Shown: piece by piece, positions 1 through 6,610 of the stretch
Layout: every line of letters starts with the position of its first letter
Position numbering within the stretch: position 1 is the stretch's first letter
NCBI GenBank assembly: GCA_007116755.1
Contig: SKHU01000239.1
Span: forward strand, 1-7,745
DNA from: Alphaproteobacteria bacterium
Lineage (GTDB): Bacteria; Pseudomonadota; Alphaproteobacteria; Micavibrionales; CSBR16-224
Length of the DNA: 7,745 nucleotides
Reading direction: 5' to 3'
The notes under the pieces: model-generated
The model's input: the letters and a program-made list of their open reading frames with translations, nothing else
Database searches by the model: none
What the model was told of the DNA's origin: nothing
Translations under genes and position numbers: made by a program

Positions 1-1728
1 ACGGAAGAGGAACGCGCAGAATTACGGGAAAAACCGCTGGAGACCGTACAAAGAGCGGAAGACGGACATTATGCCGGCTCCTCCTATTTTGCCGAGGAGG
101 TGCGCCGCATTCTGATTAACCATTACGGCGAGCATATGCTCTATAAAGGCGGTCTTGTCGTACATACGTCGCTTGTACCCGAATTACAGCAAATCGCAGC
201 CCGCGCTTTGCGTAACGGGCTTGTTACTTATGACCGCCGTCACGGACGCCACCGCGAACATATCGCCAAGTTTGAGAATATGGAGAACTGGCAGGAGGAT
301 TTACGGGCGATCCCCCAACCTGTCGGGGCGGAAGACTGGCGGCTTGCCGCAGTGCTTTCAGCCACAAAAAACCGTGCGGAAATCGGATTTAGCGACGGGC
401 GCAAAGGCATCATTCCGCTGGACAATGTGACATGGGCGCGGGAGAGGCTGTCGAGTTTCTCGCGCGGCCCTGCCATCACCGAAGTGACGCAGGTTCTCAA
501 TACCGGCGATGTCATTCTGACCGAACGCACCGGAGAAAAAACCGATGACGGGCAGGAGACTTACCATTACCGCCAAATTCCGGAAATTCAGGGCGGAATT
601 ATCGCTATGGATCCGCATACGGGGCGTATTCTGGCAATGGTCGGCGGATTTAGTTATGAGATCAGTGAATTCAACCGCGCCACGCAGGCGCTGCGCCAGC
701 CGGGAAGTGCCTTTAAACCGGTGATTTATACGGCCGCGCTGGAAGCGGGATATACGCCTGCCACGCTGGTGCTGGATGCGCCCTTCGTCCTTGATCAGGG
801 CTACGGCCTTGGCAAATGGCGGCCGAGCAATTACAGCGGCGAGTTTTACGGTCCGACAACGCTGCGGGTCGGGCTTGAAAAATCAAGGAATTTGATGACG
901 GTCAGACTTGCCCATCAACTCGGCATGGAACGCATCGCAGAAGTTTCCAAACGACTTGGTATTATAGAGGATTTACAGCCCGTCCTGTCGATGTCTCTTG
1001 GTGCGGGTGAAACGACGCTGCTCAGAATGGTGCGCGGCTATGCAACATTCGTCAACGGCGGCAAACAGGTTACGCCCAGTTTTATTGACCGTATCCAGAA
1101 CAGGCACGGCAAAACCGTGGCCAGAAACGACCGCCGCCCCTGCGAGTATTGCGGCCCGCTGATTGAATGGGAAAATCAGGAAACGCCGCAATTGCCGGAT
1201 ATCCGTGAACAGATACTTGATCCGCGCCACGCCTATCAAATGGTCTCCATCATGGAAGGCGCAGTGGAGCGCGGCACCGCTATGCGGCTACGTAGCCTGC
1301 GGCGGCCGCTTGCCGGCAAAACCGGAACGACGAATGAGGCCAAAGATACATGGTTTATCGGATTTACGCCCGATCTTGTCGTCGGCATTTATATCGGTTT
1401 TGACCGTCCGCGTCCGATGGGCCGTCAGGAAACCGGTTCGCGCGTAGCCGTACCGATTTTTCAGGAATTTATGGAAGCAGCCCTGGAAGATACACCGCCC
1501 GTACCTTTCCGCGTACCTCCCGGCGTTCGTCTTGTCCAGATCAATGCTGCTGACGGCACACGCGCCCGTCCGCACAGCGAGAATACGATATGGGAGGCCT
1601 TCCTGCACGGAACAGAGCCGTCCGACCGCCCCGTGATATTCGATGGTCAAAGACTTGTGCCGGTCGAAGCGCAGGGCGACAGACGTTCAGGGGCCGGTGT
1701 CTATATGGGGACAGGCGATATTTATTGA
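1..1728 (+). CDS. mrcA: Penicillin-binding protein 1A, class A transpeptidase (5' end outside window)
   Basis: Bifunctional peptidoglycan synthase of the inner membrane that polymerises glycan strands and cross-links stem peptides in the periplasm. The open frame enters from base 1 and gives 575 residues up to a TGA stop. The membrane anchor and GT51 glycosyltransferase domain lie mostly or wholly outside the window. Visible residues 1-100 are the linker between the two domains, with YGEHMLYKGGL and AYDRRHG-like text typical of PBP1A. Residues about 100-190 fit the inserted OB-like domain, and about 198-490 are the transpeptidase. The three penicillin-binding motifs are intact: SAFK with nucleophile S236 and K239, SRN at 295-297, and KTGTT at 440-444. 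A Cys-x-x-Cys (C381, C384) sits inside the transpeptidase domain, as I recall from alphaproteobacterial PBP1A proteins. The gene converges on the histidine kinase and is followed by a likely terminator. The family call is secure; choosing 1A over other class A members rests on the OB insert and overall wording. Confidence 0.95.
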   Translation, partial: TEEERAELREKPLETVQRAEDGHYAGSSYFAEEVRRILINHYGEHMLYKGGLVVHTSLVPELQQIAARALRNGLVTYDRRHGRHREHIAKFENMENWQEDLRAIPQPVGAEDWRLAAVLSATKNRAEIGFSDGRKGIIPLDNVTWARERLSSFSRGPAITEVTQVLNTGDVILTERTGEKTDDGQETYHYRQIPEIQGGIIAMDPHTGRILAMVGGFSYEISEFNRATQALRQPGSAFKPVIYTAALEAGYTPATLVLDAPFVLDQGYGLGKWRPSNYSGEFYGPTTLRVGLEKSRNLMTVRLAHQLGMERIAEVSKRLGIIEDLQPVLSMSLGAGETTLLRMVRGYATFVNGGKQVTPSFIDRIQNRHGKTVARNDRRPCEYCGPLIEWENQETPQLPDIREQILDPRHAYQMVSIMEGAVERGTAMRLRSLRRPLAGKTGTTNEAKDTWFIGFTPDLVVGIYIGFDRPRPMGRQETGSRVAVPIFQEFMEAALEDTPPVPFRVPPGVRLVQINAADGTRARPHSENTIWEAFLHGTEPSDRPVIFDGQRLVPVEAQGDRRSGAGVYMGTGDIY

Positions 1729-1733
1729 TATTT

Positions 1734-1769
1734 CGCGCTTGCTATCCAAAAGCGTGTCTTTATTTTTTC
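1734..1769 (+). terminator. Probable rho-independent terminator after the PBP1A gene
   Basis: Five bases after the PBP1A stop, CGCGCTT (1734-1740) can pair with AAGCGTG (1750-1756). This gives a 7-bp stem with one G-U pair and a 9-base loop. The T-rich run TCTTTATTTTTT follows directly, as expected for a plus-strand intrinsic terminator. Read on the minus strand the same hairpin has no T run after it, so it is not a convincing terminator for the convergent kinase gene. The stem is short, hence moderate confidence. Confidence 0.55.
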
Positions 1770-1792
1770 AGGATATACTGAATAACGACCCA

Positions 1793-4700
1793 TCAACCGC
1801 TCATCGGCAGCCATTGGTCAAGAACATTGCGCAATTCACGGTATTGGGGCTCAAGCTCTGCAACCAGCTTGGCCAGCGTGTCCATATCGGGATTTTCCGC
1901 CCGTCCGCCTGCCTCGATCGCAGCGGCCGTCTTTGAAATACCGCTCATGCCGAAATTGGCCGTCATGCCTTTTAAATCGTGCCCGTATCCAAACAGTGCC
2001 TTGGCATCTTGCGCCTCGGCGGCCTGTTTAAGACCCGCAATCAGCTCGTCGGATTTCTCGTAGAGATCTTTCATCATCGATTCAAAATCCGCAGGATCCA
2101 GCGCTTCGCGCAAACTCTCCAGCATTGCCTTGTCGTAGAGTTCCGGCCTTTCCGGAAGACCGGCAGGAGCCTCTGCCGGTGTCTCCGGCTCTTCTGCAGG
2201 CGGCTGTTGCGTTTCTTTGGTGTCCGGCTGCTGTTGCTGCTGTGCCTCTACAGGCTGTGCGGGGGTTTGCGGTTGGCGCGCGGCTTCTGCAGCCGGAGTC
2301 GGCTGTTTTTCTTGCTGCACAGCTGCGGATTGCGGCGGAGTAGATGCTCTTGCGTCAAGCTTTTGTACGATTTGTGCAAGAATGCGCTGCAGTTTTTCCT
2401 CATCAATCGGCTTGGCCAGATAGCCGTTCATGCCGGCATCGCGGCATCGCTTGATATCTTCCTCCATAACGTTCCCTGTCATGGCGATAATCGGCACGGC
2501 TTTCATATGCGCAACGCCGGAGCTGCGGATTTTCTGTGTCGCCGTCACGCCGTCCATTTCCGGCATCTCCATATCCATCAAAACAAGATTGACATCTGCC
2601 TGACCGGACAAAGTCTCGATAGCTTTCGATGCTTGCGAGAATGTTCTGACATTATGGCCGTATTTATCCAGCAGCCCTTTCACAACCTTCTGGTTTACTG
2701 CGTTATCATCGACCACCATAATATTCAGCGGCCTTGCTCCCTCTGCTGCACGCCTTTGCTCCACCTCATGTTCCGGCGTGGCGATATTCGGATTATCGGC
2801 CACCTGCAGCGGCAGAACAAATGAAAATTCCGTTCCCTTGCCGAGCTCGCTGACCACCTGAATATCGCCGCCCATTGCATCAACCAGCTTTTTACAAATA
2901 GTCAGCCCCAGCCCCGTGCCGCCGAAACGTCGGGAAATACTGCTGTCGGCCTGAACAAACGGTGTAAACAATTTGCTGCGCGCCGTTTTGGAAATACCGA
3001 TCCCCGTATCCTTGACTTCAAAATAAATATGCGGTTTTTGCGGTGTTGACCCTTCCGCCAGCCGCAGCGTTAACGTCACGCCGCCCTTTTCGGTAAATTT
3101 CACGGCATTTCCGATCAGATTCAGCAAAACCTGACGGATTCGTGTCGGATCACCCTTGACTGCGGCGGGAACATCTTCTGCGACATTGCTTTCCAGCGTA
3201 ATTTTTTTCTCTTCTGCCCGGCCGCGCATCAGCATAATTGAACTTTTGACCAGCTTGTTCAGATCGAAATCGACACTTTCGATATCCATCCGGCCTTCTT
3301 CAATCTTTGAAAAGTCCAGAACATCATTCAAAAGCGCCAAAAGAGCCTCGCCGGAATACTGGATTGTTTCGGCATATTCCTTCTGTTTTTTATCCAGCGG
3401 CGTATCCATCAGCAGTTTCAGCATCCCCATAATGCCGGTCATCGGTGTACGGATTTCGTGGCTGATCACGGCCAGAAATGCAGATTTTGCCTTATTGGCA
3501 TGGTCTGCCGTTTCTTTTGCGCGCTGCAATTCGACTTTTTGCTCCGCTTCGCGTTCACGAAGCTCGGCCAGCATCTCCCGCTCCCGACTCAGAACGCTGA
3601 TAAGCCTCTCCTGATCGGCACTTTCTTTGGCGCGACGCAATTCTTCATAAACTTTCTGCTTATGCCCCTCCTCGTAATCGATTTGTTTTTTGAGAACGGC
3701 AAAAATGTGGTGACTGCGAAAAGCGACGAAAAACAGCAAAAGAAAATGCGGAACAAAAGCAATCCACAGGCCGTTCATATTCATTTGGGTTGCCGGAATT
3801 GTGCGGGCAAGTGCCATATCCTGATAAATTGCGCCGAACAGTAAAATCAGCCAGGACAGAATATAAACGGAATGATGCCCCTCTCCGCCGCGTAGGCGCG
3901 ACACAATCGACAGGCCGATAATCAAAATGGTAATGAAAGCCATACCGTAGCGCTGGAAGAGCTGCCCCTGAAAAGCCTGCTGCACCCCCGGAAAGAAAAA
4001 ATACATTGCGGCCAGCACAAGAAAAACAGAAAAAATCCCGTAAAACACGCGCTGCAACTGGCTGTCATGGCGTGAAAGACATACGGATGTCAGCAGAACA
4101 CCGCAACACAGCAATAAAATCTGGACAAGCGGAACCGTCGCCGGCTCAATGATACTGCTCAGCGGCAATATCTGGTCCGTCGCCTTATACAGAACGTAGT
4201 GGCACGTGACATAGACAGGCAGTACAAGCATAGCCGTATTGCGGTTGCGGTAAAAAAGTGCAAGACACAAAACCGTGACCAGCAGAATTCCCAGATGCAA
4301 AAACCTGTCGGCTCCGGCAAAATCGGCGCGCGCGGATTCCAGCGCCCCCTGATCGTGCAAAACCGGTGTCATAACAATCGGTACACCGGGTGCGGGATCA
4401 ATATAAAGGCCGAATATCCGCTGCTGCCCGGGATAAATTTGAACAGGAAGCGCATTGCGCTGCTGGAGCTCATGCTGGACTTTAAAACCGGCACGACGAC
4501 CGTTGTGGATCAAAGGTTGCGCCTGCCCCTGGGCAAAGAACATGATGCGGTCGGCAAAACCGTATGCACCGCTGCGGTGTTCGCCAAGATCAAGAAACCA
4601 CGTATCTCTGTTTGCCGAACGGTTTGAAAGCCGGAAAATAAGCCAGTAAGGGTTTTCATGATAGCCGAAATGCAGAAAATCCTCAAACGCCAGCGTCTGC

Positions 4701-4927
4701 GCCTGACCGCGCATATAGGCTTCCAGAGCTTTTTCAAAATCGGGGGGAGTATCTCTGGCAACTTCAAGACGGTAAACAAACGGCATAATTTGATAGCTTG
4801 CGACATTGCCGGTAATCGTCAGAACTTTCGGAAGCTCCTGCGCCGATGCCGATGTGGAAAACGACACTGGCAAAACAGCTGTGCCGAAGACCAAAAACAA
4901 AAAAATATAAAATAACCGTAAACGCAT
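1793..4927 (-). CDS. Membrane hybrid histidine kinase: 7TMR-DISM sensor, HisKA, HATPase, receiver, HPt
   Basis: A 1044-residue sensor kinase holding a full His-Asp-His relay in one chain. In order: signal peptide (1-30, ending ASAQ); periplasmic 7TMR-DISMED2-like domain (about 35-195, with the NPYWLIFRLSN signature); seven predicted membrane helices (about 206-226, 231-247, 265-284, 293-311, 327-343, 353-372, 386-404); coiled coil (411-482); HisKA with H490 in SHEIRTP; HATPase with N607, DTGIGIS (640-646) and GGTGLGL (669-675); receiver (about 734-855) with acidic pair D740/D741, phosphoacceptor D785, T817 and K839; Q/P-rich linker (about 860-925, five Gln at 896-900); HPt with H983 in GHDLKG. 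The start at 4927 is chosen because it puts a classic signal peptide at the N-terminus. The in-frame ATG at 5095 would add 56 residues without family character and overlap the small upstream gene. No strong Shine-Dalgarno precedes 4927, so translation may depend on the upstream gene. The ligand and the final response regulator are unknown; none is encoded here. The layout resembles BarA/ArcB-type tripartite kinases, but the sensor differs. Confidence 0.93.
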   Translation of the reverse strand: MRLRLFYIFLFLVFGTAVLPVSFSTSASAQELPKVLTITGNVASYQIMPFVYRLEVARDTPPDFEKALEAYMRGQAQTLAFEDFLHFGYHENPYWLIFRLSNRSANRDTWFLDLGEHRSGAYGFADRIMFFAQGQAQPLIHNGRRAGFKVQHELQQRNALPVQIYPGQQRIFGLYIDPAPGVPIVMTPVLHDQGALESARADFAGADRFLHLGILLVTVLCLALFYRNRNTAMLVLPVYVTCHYVLYKATDQILPLSSIIEPATVPLVQILLLCCGVLLTSVCLSRHDSQLQRVFYGIFSVFLVLAAMYFFFPGVQQAFQGQLFQRYGMAFITILIIGLSIVSRLRGGEGHHSVYILSWLILLFGAIYQDMALARTIPATQMNMNGLWIAFVPHFLLLFFVAFRSHHIFAVLKKQIDYEEGHKQKVYEELRRAKESADQERLISVLSREREMLAELREREAEQKVELQRAKETADHANKAKSAFLAVISHEIRTPMTGIMGMLKLLMDTPLDKKQKEYAETIQYSGEALLALLNDVLDFSKIEEGRMDIESVDFDLNKLVKSSIMLMRGRAEEKKITLESNVAEDVPAAVKGDPTRIRQVLLNLIGNAVKFTEKGGVTLTLRLAEGSTPQKPHIYFEVKDTGIGISKTARSKLFTPFVQADSSISRRFGGTGLGLTICKKLVDAMGGDIQVVSELGKGTEFSFVLPLQVADNPNIATPEHEVEQRRAAEGARPLNIMVVDDNAVNQKVVKGLLDKYGHNVRTFSQASKAIETLSGQADVNLVLMDMEMPEMDGVTATQKIRSSGVAHMKAVPIIAMTGNVMEEDIKRCRDAGMNGYLAKPIDEEKLQRILAQIVQKLDARASTPPQSAAVQQEKQPTPAAEAARQPQTPAQPVEAQQQQQPDTKETQQPPAEEPETPAEAPAGLPERPELYDKAMLESLREALDPADFESMMKDLYEKSDELIAGLKQAAEAQDAKALFGYGHDLKGMTANFGMSGISKTAAAIEAGGRAENPDMDTLAKLVAELEPQYRELRNVLDQWLPMSG

Positions 4928-4947
4928 AATTTTCAGGCTGTCTGATG

Positions 4948-4990
4948 AATACTTCTGTTTTGATATCCAGAACACAGAAATGTAAGTATT
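4948..4990. repeat. Imperfect inverted repeat between the small gene and the kinase gene
   Basis: AATACTT (4948-4954) and AAGTATT (4984-4990) are perfect inverted copies. Inside them TCTGT (4954-4958) can pair with ACAGA (4974-4978), leaving a one-sided bulge and an apical loop containing the palindrome GATATC. The element fills most of the 74-base gap between the two minus-strand genes and ends 20 bases before the kinase start. No T run follows on either strand, so it is not an intrinsic terminator. It could be an mRNA structure affecting kinase translation or mRNA stability, or a protein-binding site. The pairing is seen; the role is inference. Confidence 0.45.
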
Positions 4991-5001
4991 GCCGGCGGGT
5001 T

Positions 5002-5133
5002 TTATGTCAGAAGCAACCCGACAATCACGAGTACAACAACTGTTGCCAGAACCGAATAGGTCATGGCTTTTGTAAAGAAAACCCATCCGTTCCATGCTTC
5101 TTTTGACTGTTTGTCGAGTTTCTCAGGCTGCAT
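5002..5133 (-). CDS. 43-residue single-span membrane protein, aa3-type oxidase subunit IV-like
   Basis: ATG at 5133 and TAA at 5004-5002 enclose a 43-residue protein. Its polar N-terminal part (MQPEKLDKQSKEAWNGW) leads into FFTK and then one hydrophobic helix (about residues 25-42), ending LLLT. Length, polar head, aromatic/Gly-Trp segment, F-x-K and single C-terminal span match the short alphaproteobacterial 'aa3-type cytochrome c oxidase subunit IV' family (COX4_pro_2 in Pfam), judged from memory of the family. GGGA at 5146-5143 lies 9 bases before the start, and a candidate promoter lies 30 bases upstream. The kinase gene follows 74 bases downstream in the same direction. No other oxidase genes are in the window, so an oxidase role is uncertain. 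It could instead be a small membrane partner of the kinase or a one-helix protein of another family. Coding status is supported by the coherent amphipathic-then-hydrophobic product and the start context. Confidence 0.72.
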   Translation of the reverse strand: MQPEKLDKQSKEAWNGWVFFTKAMTYSVLATVVVLVIVGLLLT

Positions 5134-5162
5134 TTTGTTCAATCCCGTCCGTTTTCTTTATA

Positions 5163-5191
5163 AATATACACCTTTTTCAGCTGTTTGTCTT
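5163..5191 (-). promoter_or_regulatory. Candidate sigma-70-type promoter for the small gene and kinase
   Basis: On the minus strand AAGACA (5191-5186) and TATATT (5168-5163) are separated by 17 bases. They match the -35 and -10 consensus at 4 of 6 and 5 of 6 positions. The -10 ends 29 bases before the small gene's ATG, a normal distance. This is a match by eye in AT-rich DNA. Confidence 0.4.
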
Positions 5192-5212
5192 CTTGTTCAC
5201 TTGCTTATAAGG

Positions 5213-5242
5213 TTGTTATCTGCTCTAAAAACATTCTATTAT
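5213..5242 (+). promoter_or_regulatory. Candidate sigma-70-type promoter for DUF2066-hda-rpiB
   Basis: TTGTTA (5213-5218) and TATTAT (5237-5242) lie 18 bases apart. They match the -35 and -10 consensus at 4 of 6 and 5 of 6 positions, and the -10 ends 52 bases before the DUF2066 start. Just upstream is the 8-bp palindrome CTTATAAG (5204-5211), between this promoter and the divergent one. It might be an operator half, but that is speculative. Confidence 0.42.
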
Positions 5243-5281
5243 CGTATTAAGGGAAATGTCACGAATTAATTGATGAAATCC

Positions 5282-5285
5282 GGAG
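5282..5285 (+). promoter_or_regulatory. Ribosome binding site of the DUF2066 gene
   Basis: GGAG lies 9 bases before the ATG at 5295. It supports that ATG, which also begins a clean signal peptide. Confidence 0.6.
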
Positions 5286-5294
5286 TCGCGTCTC

Positions 5295-6599
5295 ATGAGA
5301 ATTCTTCATCTGCTTCTTTGCGCTTTTGCCGGCGTTTTTTTGGCCTTCACAGCCGTTGCGGCGCATGCCGAAACGGCTGGAGAAAACAGCAGCGTCTTTA
5401 CCGTTTCCGGAGTCAGTGTGGATGTAACAGCCGACAATGCCGCCGCCGCACGCAACACCGCCCTGCAACGGGCGCAGAAGGAGGCATTTTCCCTGCTTGC
5501 CGCGCGCCTGATTCCGGACACATCACGGCGCACAGCCTTGCTTACTGCTGTAGAGGACAATGAAATCAGCACATTGATAGAATCTTTTGAAATAAACCAT
5601 GAGGCTCTGTCAAATGTGCGTTATCTGGCCACACTGACCTTTTATTTCAAACCCCGCGAGGTTGAAAACTATTTTGCTGCGCGCGGCCAGCGCAATCTTG
5701 TCATGCAGATGCCTGATACGATGCTGGTGCTGCCTGTCATGCGTTATAGCGATCTGGAAATCGGCAGCGTAATCTGGGAGGACAACAATCTTTGGCTTGA
5801 CGCATGGCGCGGTCGCGATTTGAGGCACAGTTTCGTACCCGTCAAACTGCCGCCCGGTGATGAAACAGACCGCCGTCTGGCCGCCGCTGACAGTATTGTC
5901 CGTCACAGGCGCGATGCGGTTGACAGGCTGATGCAGCATCACCGTGCTACCGATGCCGTCATCGCCATCTTTGAAATGGAGGATGCATCGCTGCAATACG
6001 CGCTTTTGCATCTTTATGTTCCCGATTCCCTGAATGATACGATGCGGCACGTCCAGACCATAAATCTGGAAAACGTTTCCGGTGAGGATAACGGAATATT
6101 TCAGGACGGTATCGACAAAACCCTGTCCTATCTGGAAATTCGCTGGCAGGATCGGCAGCGGGAACGGACGCAACCGGACGTTTCCGGATATCCTTTTTCC
6201 GACAACGGATATGGCTATGCGGATGACGCAGAAGACATGCCGCTGGTTGCCGATGTTGCCTTCGCAAATATGCGGGAATGGCTGGAAATACAAAAACGTC
6301 TGAATGATGCGCCTGCGGTGCGGAATACGGAAGTCGTCTCGCTGGGGCGCGGGTCTGCGCGTGTAAAAATCGATTATCGCGGATCGCGGGAACAACTGCG
6401 CCGCACCCTCTCCCAGGCCGGTCTTGATATGGCTGTTCCCGTTTCCGGACTCTACGGCAGACACCGCCCGCAAATCTATGAAATTCAGCTCTCGCAACAT
6501 GTTTTTGAGGCCGTACCGCCCGCCGCGCCGGAGAACGGTGCCCTGCCGCATGACGGCGGAACCGCACCGCATGTTCCGCAGCATATGCAATACCAGTGA
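5295..6599 (+). CDS. Exported DUF2066 domain protein of unknown function
   Basis: A 434-residue protein with a clear Sec signal peptide (residues 1-25, hydrophobic core, cleavage expected after AHA before ETAG), so it is probably periplasmic or envelope-associated. The mature N-terminal half fits DUF2066. FTVSGVSVDVTADNAAAARNTALQ opens the domain in pieces around residues 35-58, an Ala-rich helix follows, and the later signature LVLPVMRY (144-151) with W161, N164/N165, W167 and AWR (170-172) matches the family's 'LP-Trp-Asn-Trp' block. The C-terminal 25 or so residues are rich in Pro, Ala and His and look disordered. No membrane segment follows the signal peptide, and I see no catalytic motif. 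It is followed directly by the hda-like gene; DUF2066 genes sit next to hda in several other proteobacteria (from memory, in Pseudomonas). The biochemical function is not known to me and the neighbourhood does not decide it. A candidate promoter and a good ribosome site precede it. Confidence 0.88.
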   Translation: MRILHLLLCAFAGVFLAFTAVAAHAETAGENSSVFTVSGVSVDVTADNAAAARNTALQRAQKEAFSLLAARLIPDTSRRTALLTAVEDNEISTLIESFEINHEALSNVRYLATLTFYFKPREVENYFAARGQRNLVMQMPDTMLVLPVMRYSDLEIGSVIWEDNNLWLDAWRGRDLRHSFVPVKLPPGDETDRRLAAADSIVRHRRDAVDRLMQHHRATDAVIAIFEMEDASLQYALLHLYVPDSLNDTMRHVQTINLENVSGEDNGIFQDGIDKTLSYLEIRWQDRQRERTQPDVSGYPFSDNGYGYADDAEDMPLVADVAFANMREWLEIQKRLNDAPAVRNTEVVSLGRGSARVKIDYRGSREQLRRTLSQAGLDMAVPVSGLYGRHRPQIYEIQLSQHVFEAVPPAAPENGALPHDGGTAPHVPQHMQYQ

Positions 6600-6610
6600 C
6601 GATACCGGAT

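Noticed and set aside
2153..2347. Low-complexity CTG/CTT-rich tract as a possible DNA repeat array
   Set aside because: It is not a regular tandem repeat; it encodes the Q/P/A-rich linker between the receiver and HPt domains.
1979..2824. Open frame of 281 codons on the plus strand opposite the receiver, linker and HPt part of the kinase
   Set aside because: The product is rich in Arg, Leu and Cys, a typical mirror of Gln/Ala/Glu-rich coding DNA. The kinase motifs on the other strand are unmistakable.
4928..5095. N-terminal extension of the kinase to an ATG at 5095
   Set aside because: It overlaps the small gene in another frame, would bury the signal peptide, and its residues show no family character.
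5610..6590. Open frame of 326 codons on the minus strand opposite the DUF2066 gene
   Set aside because: It lies wholly antisense to a gene with a signal peptide, ribosome site and domain match. Its product has no recognisable domain and an odd composition, as expected of a shadow frame.
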